DNA of 6,789 nt. Origin: Clostridiales bacterium (GTDB taxonomy: Bacteria; Bacillota_A; Clostridia; Christensenellales; Borkfalkiaceae). The notes under the pieces were generated by a model, which saw only the letters and a list, made by a program, of their open reading frames with translations, was not told the DNA's origin and ran no database searches. Both the position numbers and the translations under genes were made by a program. The stretch covers positions 1 to 6,789 of the forward strand of contig SVHQ01000094.1 of the NCBI GenBank assembly GCA_015055785.1. The letters are read 5' to 3'. Position 1 is the stretch's first letter. Every line of letters begins with the position of its first letter. This document shows positions 1 to 5,113 of the stretch, one piece after another.

Positions 1-1
1 G

Positions 2-166
2 GTTGACTTGCATTATTCCGATTGTATCACTACATATAAAAAGCTTGACGGAAGCGACGATAAAATGTATATAATTATCGTACGAGTTAAATAAATAGTG
101 TGTACCGAAAACGGCAAGCTGGTTTTGTCCGAAATCGTTTCTTTGAAAGACAATTTTAATAAGTAA
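2..166 (+). pseudogene. 3' end of an unidentified gene, interrupted by an in-frame stop
   Basis: One frame reads through from the window edge as protein-like sequence, ending ENGKLVLSEIVSLKDNFNK and a TAA at 164-166. A terminator hairpin starts 8 bases later, as expected after a real gene end. The same frame is broken by a TAA at 92-94. The 30 codons before it (including DGSDDKMYIIIVRVK) and the 23 after it both have the mixed polar and beta-strand character of a folded C-terminus. The simplest reading is a nonsense mutation or sequencing error near the end of a gene that begins left of the window. I do not recognise the family. It could also be non-coding DNA, since only about 54 codons are visible. 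Confidence 0.4.
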
Positions 167-173
167 AAAACAT

Positions 174-213
174 AAAAGGCGTACCCCCGTGGTGCGCCCT
201 TTTGTGTATTTTT
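174..213 (+). terminator. Intrinsic terminator after the left-edge gene
   Basis: AAAAGGCGTAC (174-184) pairs with GTGCGCCCTTTT (192-203), with one bulged C and one G-T wobble. A T-rich tail with a run of five T follows (GTGTATTTTT). It starts 8 bases after the TAA of the left-edge reading frame. The A-rich left side would also give some termination on the minus strand. Confidence 0.75.
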
Positions 214-266
214 AGAATTTTTCACGCGGAAAATACGGCAACTGCGCCGTTTTTGCTTTTATAGCG

Positions 267-295
267 TTGCTTTTTATCCGTTCGTGTGTTATAAT
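267..295 (+). promoter_or_regulatory. Sigma-A-type promoter of the first acyltransferase gene
   Basis: TTGCTT at 267-272 and TATAAT at 290-295 are separated by exactly 17 bases. The -10 box is perfect and the -35 box keeps the TTG. The predicted transcript starts near 302, leaving a leader of about 20 bases before the ATG at 324. The ribosome binding site AAAAGGGG lies at 311-318. Confidence 0.65.
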
Positions 296-323
296 AAGGA
301 AAAGTATTTAAAAAGGGGACGGT

Positions 324-1376
324 ATGGTCTACGCATTTTATACGGCTATAGTGCTGTTGTTGCTGTGTTTCGTAAGGATAAAGCCCAACAACGCAGACAC
401 GGTGATTTTTACGAAAAACGACACGCTCTGTTTAAAGGGGATTTCGGCGGTTTTCGTGCTTTTGCATCACCTCGGTCAATACTTTGAAATACCCGACCCT
501 ATCCAATTCAACGGCTATATGGGCGGTATGGCGGTCGGAATTTTCTTTCTGCTCTCTGCCTACGGACTGACCAAAGCCAACCGCAAAAAGGGGTATTACA
601 AACGGATTTTTCGGCAAAAAATCCCCGCGCTGTACGTGTATCAGGTTTTGATGAACACGCTCTATTATTGTCTGTTTTTCACGAAAGAGTGCGGTTCGGT
701 CGGCGAAGTTTTAATACGTATTTTCAACTTTGATTTCTTGTTCGGATACGAGCGTTTGAACGGATTTTCGTGGTTTATTACCAGCATTTTAGTGGTGTAC
801 GCGTGCTACGGCGGTTTGGCGTACGTATGGGAAAAGGTCGGCGAAAAATGCAAAAATCAACGTTTTTGGTTTGCCGTTATCTGCACGGCAATCATCGCCG
901 TATTGTACGTTTTGGCGTTGGCTACGCCGATAAAAACGCTGTACGGACGGAGTATTTTCTGCTTTGCCTTGGGCGTATGGGTGGCGCTGTTTGAAAAGGA
1001 AATTTTGCAATTTATGCGCGTACGTAAGCGCTACTTTATGACCTGTATAGGCGCAACCGCATTGCTGTTGCTCTGCTTTTTCTTGCTCCCCGAACAGTTC
1101 GTATGTATCGCAACGTGCGTATTCGTCACCGTGTTCTTTATCGGCTTTTCCTATCCCCGTTCGCCGATTTTCGAGTTTTTAGGCAAAATATCCTTGGAAA
1201 TTTATCTTGTGCAAGCGATATTTTTCACGATTATGCCCTTTGAAAGAGAGTGGCGCGACGGCGTGCCTGTGTTTGCCCTCGTCTTAGAATCGGCGTTTGT
1301 GTTGTATATGCTTGTCAAGGGAATAAAGCTGTTGATTGCACGGCTGAAAAGCAAGGCAAACAAAAAGAAAGCGTAA
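324..1376 (+). CDS. Membrane acyltransferase, acyltransferase-3 family
   Basis: This 350-residue, mostly hydrophobic protein has the marks of the acyltransferase-3 family (PF01757), integral membrane enzymes that move acetyl or other acyl groups onto sugars and cell-envelope polymers. The family signature near the N-terminus is KGISAVFVLLHHLG (38-51), with the likely catalytic His pair at 48-49. It is followed by GIFFLLSAYGL (72-82) with a basic stretch after it, and late in the protein FLGKISLEIYLVQ (285-297), the usual LGKxSxxxYLxH-like segment. About ten membrane spans are likely, with a basic cytoplasmic tail (KSKANKKKA). The ATG at 324 is preceded by AAAAGGGG five bases upstream. The gene has its own promoter and terminator, so it looks monocistronic. 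The acyl acceptor cannot be told from sequence; exopolysaccharide, teichoic acid or glycan modification are all possible. Confidence 0.88.
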   Translation: MVYAFYTAIVLLLLCFVRIKPNNADTVIFTKNDTLCLKGISAVFVLLHHLGQYFEIPDPIQFNGYMGGMAVGIFFLLSAYGLTKANRKKGYYKRIFRQKIPALYVYQVLMNTLYYCLFFTKECGSVGEVLIRIFNFDFLFGYERLNGFSWFITSILVVYACYGGLAYVWEKVGEKCKNQRFWFAVICTAIIAVLYVLALATPIKTLYGRSIFCFALGVWVALFEKEILQFMRVRKRYFMTCIGATALLLLCFFLLPEQFVCIATCVFVTVFFIGFSYPRSPIFEFLGKISLEIYLVQAIFFTIMPFEREWRDGVPVFALVLESAFVLYMLVKGIKLLIARLKSKANKKKA

Positions 1377-1405
1377 AATTTATAAAACGGTATAATAACG
1401 AAAGG

Positions 1406-1446
1406 AAAGAGCTCTGCCACGCGCAGAGCTCTTTTGACGTTTTTTA
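1406..1446 (+). terminator. Intrinsic terminator between convergent genes
   Basis: A perfect 12-bp stem, AAAGAGCTCTGC (1406-1417) with GCAGAGCTCTTT (1423-1434), closes a five-base loop (CACGC). T-rich sequence follows (TTTTGACGTTTTTT). It lies 30 bases past the acyltransferase stop. On the minus strand the same hairpin is followed by CTTTCCTTT, so it probably also ends spoVT transcripts arriving from the right. Confidence 0.88.
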
Positions 1447-1483
1447 TTGAAAGGGTGGGGGACGTATCGCGACGAAATTGGTT

Positions 1484-2029
1484 TTACTCGAATTGATTTG
1501 CCAAAATGTCGGCGGTTAAACGCGCCAAATTCATATCCGAGCCGTCCATTTTTGCGCCGTCTTCTTTGGACAAAACGGCAACCGCGCCAAGGCAGTCCCC
1601 GCCCGACACAATGGGCACGATAACTTGCGCGGTGATACCCTCTTCACGGTTGCTCGTAATCGGCAAAATATCCCCGCCTTCCGAGGCGTTGGCGATATAA
1701 CTACGCCGTTCGCGTAAAATTCTGTCCATATCTTCGGAAAGGGACTTGCCGTCCAAGTCCTTTTTACCGTCGCCAAAGGCGTGCAAAATACCGTCCGTGT
1801 CGCAAATCACGGCAAGCTTTCCGCTCAAATCGTTGAGGGAGCGCGCGGTGGCTTTGCTAAACCGCTCTAACGTCGCAATGGGGGAATATTTTTTAAGCAT
1901 CAGCTCGTCCCTGTCGGTAAAAATTTCGAGGGGATCGCCCTCTTTAATGCGGAGCGTACGGCGGATTTCCTTGGGGATAACGACTCTGCCGAGCTCGTCG
2001 ATTCTTCTAACGATTCCAGTTGCTTTCAT
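1484..2029 (-). CDS. spoVT: Stage V sporulation protein T, AbrB-family regulator
   Basis: This 181-residue protein begins MKATGIVRRIDELGRVVIPK and continues through EIRRTLRIKEGDPLEIF, almost identical as I recall it to Bacillus subtilis SpoVT (178 residues). Residues 1-50 form the swapped-hairpin AbrB/SpoVT DNA-binding domain. Residues about 55-180 form the GAF-like C-terminal domain (LAVICDTDG at 72-80; VIVPIVSGGDCLGAVAVLSK at 136-155). In B. subtilis SpoVT acts in the forespore late in sporulation, tuning sigma-G-dependent genes; the same role is inferred here. The start is fixed by AAGGAGA (2039-2045) nine bases upstream and by the conserved N-terminus. It lies 87 bases downstream of a same-strand acyltransferase gene, with its own candidate forespore promoter in the gap. 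In some Clostridia spoVT persists without proven sporulation, so the gene alone does not prove spore formation. Confidence 0.95.
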   Translation of the reverse strand: MKATGIVRRIDELGRVVIPKEIRRTLRIKEGDPLEIFTDRDELMLKKYSPIATLERFSKATARSLNDLSGKLAVICDTDGILHAFGDGKKDLDGKSLSEDMDRILRERRSYIANASEGGDILPITSNREEGITAQVIVPIVSGGDCLGAVAVLSKEDGAKMDGSDMNLARLTADILANQFE

Positions 2030-2035
2030 ATATAA

Positions 2036-2090
2036 AAATCTCCTTGTTTTACAGCTTTGTACCGTTAGTATTTGTAAACGAAGGAGATTT
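2036..2090 (-). promoter_or_regulatory. Inverted repeat that can mask the spoVT ribosome binding site
   Basis: AAGGAGATTT, which is the spoVT Shine-Dalgarno on the minus strand (complement of 2036-2045), is perfectly complementary to AAATCTCCTT (complement of 2081-2090). Pairing continues inwards through GTTTACA/TGTAAAAC with two single-base bulges. On the minus strand the hairpin is followed by TTTTT, so it could also work as a weak terminator for the upstream acyltransferase transcript. The far arm lies inside the candidate spoVT promoter. Only RNA reading through from upstream would contain both arms. Confidence 0.6.
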
Positions 2091-2094
2091 ATGC
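2066..2094 (-). promoter_or_regulatory. Candidate forespore (sigma-G/sigma-F type) promoter of spoVT
   Basis: Read on the minus strand, GCATA (2090-2094) and AATACTA (2066-2072) are 17 bases apart. The forespore sigma-G/sigma-F consensus, from general knowledge, is roughly gHATR, 17-18 bases, then CATnnTA. The -35 matches fully and the -10 differs only at its first base. Transcription would start near 2058, giving a leader of about 29 bases that keeps the ribosome binding site. B. subtilis spoVT is known to be sigma-G dependent, which supports the call. Confidence 0.55.
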
Positions 2095-2116
2095 TTATTA
2101 TTTAATTTTTTCCATT

Positions 2117-3154
2117 TTAGGAAAGCCCGAACAGTACTTTCACGAAAGGTATCTTATGCGCAAGATAGCTAATCAGCGTGCTGATGGCAACGTTCGCCAA
2201 CGCGAGCACGGCGATAATGGGGATATTGAGTGGCAAAAGCATAGAAACCAAATTCAACAGCGCAAGTTTGATAAGACTGTCCAAAAGGAAGAGCTGATAG
2301 GAATATTTTGAAACGTAGTTGAGCGGGGCGATTTTGAAACGCACCAAGGAAAAGAGATAAAGCAAAACGTAGGAAAGCGGGAGGGAAATCATAACCTTGC
2401 GAAGGAAGACGTTTTCGAGCATGCCCTTTGCAAAAAGGGTAATTGCCACCGTTCCGACTGCAAGGCTCAAAACCAATGCGCCGTGTTTTATCCATTGTTT
2501 ACCCAAAAGTTTTTCGGCGTTTACCTGTTTTAAGATATAGCCAAAGAGGAACCACGTGCCAAAGGAAATCGCTGCGTAGATTTGAAAGGGACCGTTTCTA
2601 AGTACGTCACCAAGATAGAGAAAACCGCCGTCTGCGAATAATCCCCAAAATCCGTTGGCAATATTAAACGCAAGAAGAAGCGAAAATATACCGACTAAAA
2701 CCAATTTGTTTTTCAATTTCCACAAAAGCGGAGCAATCAAGAACAGAACGAATAAACAGTAGGAAAACCAATAATAATTCCCGCCGACGTAGGCGTTTAC
2801 AAACTCTTTGGCGATACTCTTAAAATCGTAGAGATGGTCGATAAAGATGTTGGGGATAAATTTCAGCGTGGTGAACACGAAGAAGGGAATTAGTAGTTGA
2901 AAGAATTTTTTCTTGTAGTATTTCGGGACGTTTTGCTGATGGCAAAGATACCCCGAAATCATAAAGAAGAGGGGGACGTGTACGGAGTCAAGCACGGCGA
3001 GAAAGGTATTGTACGCATGGTTGTCCTTCCCGACGTTAAAGTGGGACTGCCCGAAGGTCATAGAGTGCATTATCATTACGAGAATAATAGCAATCGCGCG
3101 CAGATAATTTATCGTGTTGCTTTGTTTTCTTTTTTCCATAGAGATTGCAGACAT
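2117..3154 (-). CDS. Membrane acyltransferase, acyltransferase-3 family (second copy)
   Basis: This 345-residue polytopic membrane protein carries acyltransferase-3 hallmarks: INYLRAIAIILVMIMHS (15-31) with the likely catalytic His30, VPLFFMISGYLC (60-71) followed by a basic segment (YYKKKFFQLLIPF, 79-91), YYWFSYCLFVLFLIAPLL (127-144), and a late YVSKYSYQLFLLDSLIK (280-296). Such enzymes transfer acyl groups to envelope or secreted glycans; the acceptor is unknown. The first Met is preferred because AAAGGGAAA lies just upstream of it, whereas Met6 has no ribosome binding site. A clear promoter lies at 3211-3239. It is a distant relative of the acyltransferase at 324-1376 but not a recent duplicate: the motifs differ in detail and length. 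Downstream on the same strand is spoVT, which may receive read-through. Confidence 0.87.
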   Translation of the reverse strand: MSAISMEKRKQSNTINYLRAIAIILVMIMHSMTFGQSHFNVGKDNHAYNTFLAVLDSVHVPLFFMISGYLCHQQNVPKYYKKKFFQLLIPFFVFTTLKFIPNIFIDHLYDFKSIAKEFVNAYVGGNYYWFSYCLFVLFLIAPLLWKLKNKLVLVGIFSLLLAFNIANGFWGLFADGGFLYLGDVLRNGPFQIYAAISFGTWFLFGYILKQVNAEKLLGKQWIKHGALVLSLAVGTVAITLFAKGMLENVFLRKVMISLPLSYVLLYLFSLVRFKIAPLNYVSKYSYQLFLLDSLIKLALLNLVSMLLPLNIPIIAVLALANVAISTLISYLAHKIPFVKVLFGLS

Positions 3155-3210
3155 GTTTTCCCTTTAACGGCGTTTGTTTTGTGCCGAGTGTAAAAATTAA
3201 AGCTGTAACA

Positions 3211-3239
3211 AGTATACCATGGTGAAAAATAAAAGTCAA
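3211..3239 (-). promoter_or_regulatory. Sigma-A-type promoter of the second acyltransferase gene
   Basis: On the minus strand TTGACT (3234-3239) and TATACT (3211-3216) are separated by 17 bases, each one mismatch from consensus. The transcript would start near 3204, about 50 bases before the ATG. It is divergent from the tRNA promoter about 90 bases away. Confidence 0.75.
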
Positions 3240-3326
3240 TTAAAAAAGACAAAAGACAAGGTTATGAGGGGAAAAAGGCGGAAAAGAAATTTTTTGAAAA
3301 TTTTTCAAAAGTAGGGATAAAATGAG

Positions 3327-3355
3327 TTGACAAAGGGAAGATGTTGATATATAAT
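3327..3355 (+). promoter_or_regulatory. Perfect-consensus promoter of the tRNA-Leu gene
   Basis: TTGACA (3327-3332), 17 bases, TATAAT (3350-3355). Both boxes match the vegetative consensus completely at ideal spacing. The mature tRNA begins 14 bases after the -10 box, leaving a short 5' leader for RNase P to remove. Confidence 0.9.
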
Positions 3356-3368
3356 ATAGTTCGTTAAT

Positions 3369-3453
3369 GCGGTCGTGGCGGAACTGGCAGACGCGCAAGA
3401 CTAAGGATCTTGTGGGTAACTCCATGCAGGTTCAATTCCTGTCGACCGCACCA
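3369..3453 (+). tRNA. tRNA-Leu, anticodon AAG
   Basis: The full cloverleaf can be drawn. The acceptor stem is GCGGTCG (3369-3375) with CGACCGC (3443-3449), followed by discriminator A and an encoded CCA (3451-3453). The D stem is GCG/CGC (3378-3380, 3392-3394) around a loop containing GG. The anticodon stem is CAAGA/TCTTG around CTAAGGA (3401-3407), giving anticodon AAG at 3403-3405 with T33 and G37. A long variable arm follows (TGGG/TCCA, 3413-3424), then the T arm GCAGG-TTCAATT-CCTGT (3426-3442). The long variable arm, A73 and G37 fit leucine. The AAG anticodon reads CUU, and CUC if A34 is changed to inosine. It has its own promoter and terminator. Its 3' end faces an integrase gene and is the probable integration site. 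Confidence 0.96.
3421..3453 (+). other. Predicted attachment-site core (tRNA end of the element)
   Basis: The T arm, acceptor 3' strand and CCA of the tRNA are the usual crossover region for tRNA-directed tyrosine recombinases. The only integrase gene in the window lies immediately downstream and points at it. The assignment is by context: the matching direct repeat at the far end of the element is outside the window, and no second copy is visible here. The exact limits are unknown. Confidence 0.4.
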
Positions 3454-3500
3454 AAATCGGGTAATTATGCAAAATAAATGCATAAATACCCGATTTTTTT
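3453..3500 (+). terminator. Strong intrinsic terminator of tRNA-Leu
   Basis: AAAATCGGGTA (3453-3463) pairs with TACCCGATTTT (3487-3497). After one A-A mismatch the stem continues as TTATGCA (3465-3471) with TGCATAA (3479-3485), closing on an AAATAAA loop. Seven T end the signal. The stem is about 19 bp and starts on the last base of the tRNA CCA. Confidence 0.92.
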
Positions 3501-3636
3501 GTATATTTGACGTGTTTATGCAGTCGATTTTTGTAAAAATTTACGTTTTTGACCTTCATTGGGAACAAAATTGGGGACTTAAATCTATTCTTCCAAGTCC
3601 TTCAAAAGAATAGCGTTCATGGTTTCGCTTTTTCCA

Positions 3637-3677
3637 CAAAAAATCTACCCTATACAGATTTATTTCTGTTAGAGTGG
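3637..3677 (-). terminator. Intrinsic terminator of the integrase gene
   Basis: The arms 3645-3658 and 3665-3677 form a stem of about 12 pairs with one bulge, one mismatch and one wobble around a six-base loop. On the minus strand the stem is followed by ATTTTTTG. It lies 20 bases past the integrase stop. On the plus strand it is followed by AATTTTTTATTTTA, so it is probably bidirectional and also insulates the integrase from the tRNA side. Confidence 0.75.
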
Positions 3678-3696
3678 AATTTTTTATTTTATCGCG

Positions 3697-4917
3697 TTAG
3701 ATGTCAAATACAACGTTTTGCATTTGCTCAATCATAAACTTGTCGGGGAAGTGTGTGTATACTCTTCCTACCAATCTTTCAGAGCTATCGCCCATCCAAA
3801 TATCCACAATGTCAGGGCGAACGTATTGTTGACAAACGGTTGCAAAGGTATGACGTAAAAAGTATTGCGTTACTTCTTCATCGTCCATAATACGCTTAAA
3901 AATGCGGTTTAAAACATCCGTTCTATGTAATGCTACTACGGGTGCATTCAGATCTAACATTTCGCGCGCTTGACGGCAAATGGGTATCTTTTTATATTCG
4001 ATTTTACCGTTTTTGCGTTTTGCGTTCCGCGCAACCAAGAAATTGCCTTCAAAACGAGCGTCTTCTAATTCGCAAGGTCGCAACCCGAAGAATAACAAAA
4101 TCAAAAACGTGCGTTTATAATCGCTGTATTCAGGCAAATTCAAGCGTTCTATCATCTTCTTGACTTCCTCTTCGGTTAACGCACGACGGCTGTTTCTTTC
4201 CGCTTTTTTGAAAGGGATTAAAAGCATAGGATTATGCGTAATAATACCGCTCGCTAGCGCATACTTAAACACGGAATTCAGGATAACTCGCAAGTCTTCA
4301 TATACACGCCCTTCTACCTGCGACATAATTCTATTGATGTCAATCGTTTTAATTTGCGAAATCATCAAATCCCCAAGCACGGGATACAAATAGCGCGTAG
4401 AATAGCTTTCATAATTTTTATGCGTGCGTGGATTCAGCTTGTCTTTCTTAAACTCCAGCCACTCGTTTGTAATAAAGCGGAAGGAATTTTTTGCGCCTGC
4501 GTAATTCTTTTTGCGATGGTTTTCCAATTCGTCAGGCGCAGTCATTTTTAAGAAACGACGTTTTGCCTCGTCAAGATTGGCAGAAGTGGCGCTAATATCA
4601 AATCCGTTTCTGCGATAACGAATCTCGTAAACGATAGCATTTTTGCCGCGTTTGCGTTTGATAACATGCGCCACCAAGCCGTTGGCGATAAATTCTTTTC
4701 TAAACGTTTTATCCATTTTAGAAATCTCCTTTTGTGAAAATGTAATAATAGAAGAAACGGCTTTGGTCTTTTCCGTTTCTTGGGCAGGAAAATCAGCCCT
4801 TTTCCCATAGGAAGAGAAAAGGGATTGCAAAAGCATTTTGATTTTCTCGGTTGCATTAGGCTCAGACGCCAATGCGGTTACGTAGGTTGCAGTTAAGTTT
4901 AATTCAGCAGTTGTCAT
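3697..4917 (-). CDS. Site-specific tyrosine recombinase (integrase) of the mobile element
   Basis: This 406-residue tyrosine recombinase would cut and rejoin attachment sites to integrate or excise the element. Residues 80-125 resemble the three-stranded arm-type DNA-binding domain (HVIKRKRGKNAIVYEIRYRRNGF). Residues about 145-225 are the helical core-binding domain (FITNEWLEFKKDK, TIDINRIMSQV). Residues about 245-400 are catalytic: Arg280 in LLFFGLRPCELE, a probable beta-hairpin Lys302 in KRKNGK, YFLRHTFAT (352-360) with Arg355, and nucleophile Tyr387 in VYTHF. Two positions depart from the canonical R-K-H-R-H/W-Y set: HxxR is YxxR (Tyr352) and the GH of box III is GD (Asp377). The ATG at 4917 follows AAAGGAGG closely, while Met68 at 4716 also has a well-placed ribosome binding site, so a 339-residue form is possible. 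The gene points at the tRNA-Leu 3' end. Confidence 0.93.
   Translation of the reverse strand: MTTAELNLTATYVTALASEPNATEKIKMLLQSLFSSYGKRADFPAQETEKTKAVSSIITFSQKEISKMDKTFRKEFIANGLVAHVIKRKRGKNAIVYEIRYRRNGFDISATSANLDEAKRRFLKMTAPDELENHRKKNYAGAKNSFRFITNEWLEFKKDKLNPRTHKNYESYSTRYLYPVLGDLMISQIKTIDINRIMSQVEGRVYEDLRVILNSVFKYALASGIITHNPMLLIPFKKAERNSRRALTEEEVKKMIERLNLPEYSDYKRTFLILLFFGLRPCELEDARFEGNFLVARNAKRKNGKIEYKKIPICRQAREMLDLNAPVVALHRTDVLNRIFKRIMDDEEVTQYFLRHTFATVCQQYVRPDIVDIWMGDSSERLVGRVYTHFPDKFMIEQMQNVVFDI
4725..4733 (-). promoter_or_regulatory. Internal ribosome binding site for a shorter integrase
   Basis: On the minus strand AAAAGGAGA ends eight bases before an in-frame ATG at 4714-4716 (Met68, followed by DKTFRKEF). 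The spacing is better than that of the first start, where AGGAGG sits only three bases from the ATG. Residues 1-67 have no obvious domain, while Met68 comes just before the arm-binding domain. Confidence 0.55.
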
Positions 4918-4944
4918 TGTCCTCCTTTTTGAAAATTTTGGTCA

Positions 4945-4975
4945 GTTCCCTCGTCAGAGAACATAAACGCGTTTA
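4945..4975 (-). repeat. Hairpin and 12-bp palindrome in the integrase leader
   Basis: TAAACGCGTTTA (4964-4975) is a perfect palindrome. Beside it, GTTCTCT and AGGGAAC on the minus strand (4945-4951 with 4956-4962) form a 7-bp stem with a GACG loop. The one non-Watson-Crick pair is a G-U wobble on the minus strand but a C-A mismatch on the plus strand, favouring an RNA hairpin in the integrase mRNA. Both lie within 60 bases of the integrase ATG. Confidence 0.5.
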
Positions 4976-5032
4976 CTTTTACCTAATTTTCTTGCTGACT
5001 TTCAAGCCGTAAAAGTGGATTTGCTTGAAAGT
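4975..5032 (-). promoter_or_regulatory. Candidate pseudoknot in the integrase leader
   Basis: ACTTTCAAGC (4998-5007) and GCTTGAAAGT (5023-5032) are perfect 10-bp inverted repeats with a 15-base loop. Within that loop GTAAAAGT (5009-5016) is fully complementary to ACTTTTAC (4975-4982), which lies after the hairpin on the minus strand. In the integrase mRNA this would be a 10-bp stem plus an 8-bp loop-to-tail stem. The 10-bp repeat could instead be a protein operator. Confidence 0.45.
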
Positions 5033-5043
5033 GAATGTATAAT

Positions 5044-5073
5044 ATCATATCCACAATGATTTTTGAACGACAA
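5044..5073 (-). promoter_or_regulatory. Weak candidate promoter of the integrase gene
   Basis: On the minus strand TTGTCG (5068-5073) and TATGAT (5044-5049) lie 18 bases apart. The -35 box sits inside one arm of an inverted repeat (5067-5099). Transcription would start near 5037 and give a leader of about 120 bases. Overlapping alternatives such as TATTAT exist, so the exact -10 is uncertain. Confidence 0.35.
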
Positions 5074-5099
5074 AATTTTTCTAAGACAGATTTTGTCGT
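5067..5099. repeat. 10-bp inverted repeat over the integrase -35 region
   Basis: ACGACAAAAT (5067-5076) and ATTTTGTCGT (5090-5099) are perfect inverted repeats with a 13-base spacer, 15 bases past the stop of the regulator gene. No T-run follows on either strand, so a plain terminator is unlikely. Position over the candidate integrase -35 box suggests an operator. Confidence 0.55.
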
Positions 5100-5113
5100 A
5101 TGGGTTGTAAATT

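Noticed and set aside
4..30. TTGACT followed by TATCAC near the window start as a promoter
   Set aside because: The -10 box is poor and the stretch reads as protein in the frame that continues to the stop at 164; no gene would follow it.
13..225. 70-residue open frame on the minus strand
   Set aside because: It runs antisense across the terminator and the left-edge gene end, has no ribosome binding site I can see and no recognisable family.
1391..1396. TATAAT after the first acyltransferase gene as a promoter
   Set aside because: There is no -35 box 16-18 bases upstream, and a terminator follows at once.
1746..2105. 119-residue plus-strand open frame opposite spoVT
   Set aside because: It is the shadow of spoVT; the minus-strand product matches a known family from end to end.
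2081..2105. AAGGAGATTT directly before a plus-strand ATG (five-codon frame)
   Set aside because: It is the mirror arm of the spoVT ribosome binding site; the frame ends after four residues.
3585..3613. CTATTCTT/AAGAATAG 8-bp inverted repeat past the integrase terminator
   Set aside because: The spacer is 13 bases, no T-run follows on either strand, and nothing else supports a role. It could be an integrase site but this cannot be told.
3410..3737. Short plus-strand frames between the tRNA and the integrase end
   Set aside because: The first begins inside the tRNA gene and both cross terminators; neither looks like protein.
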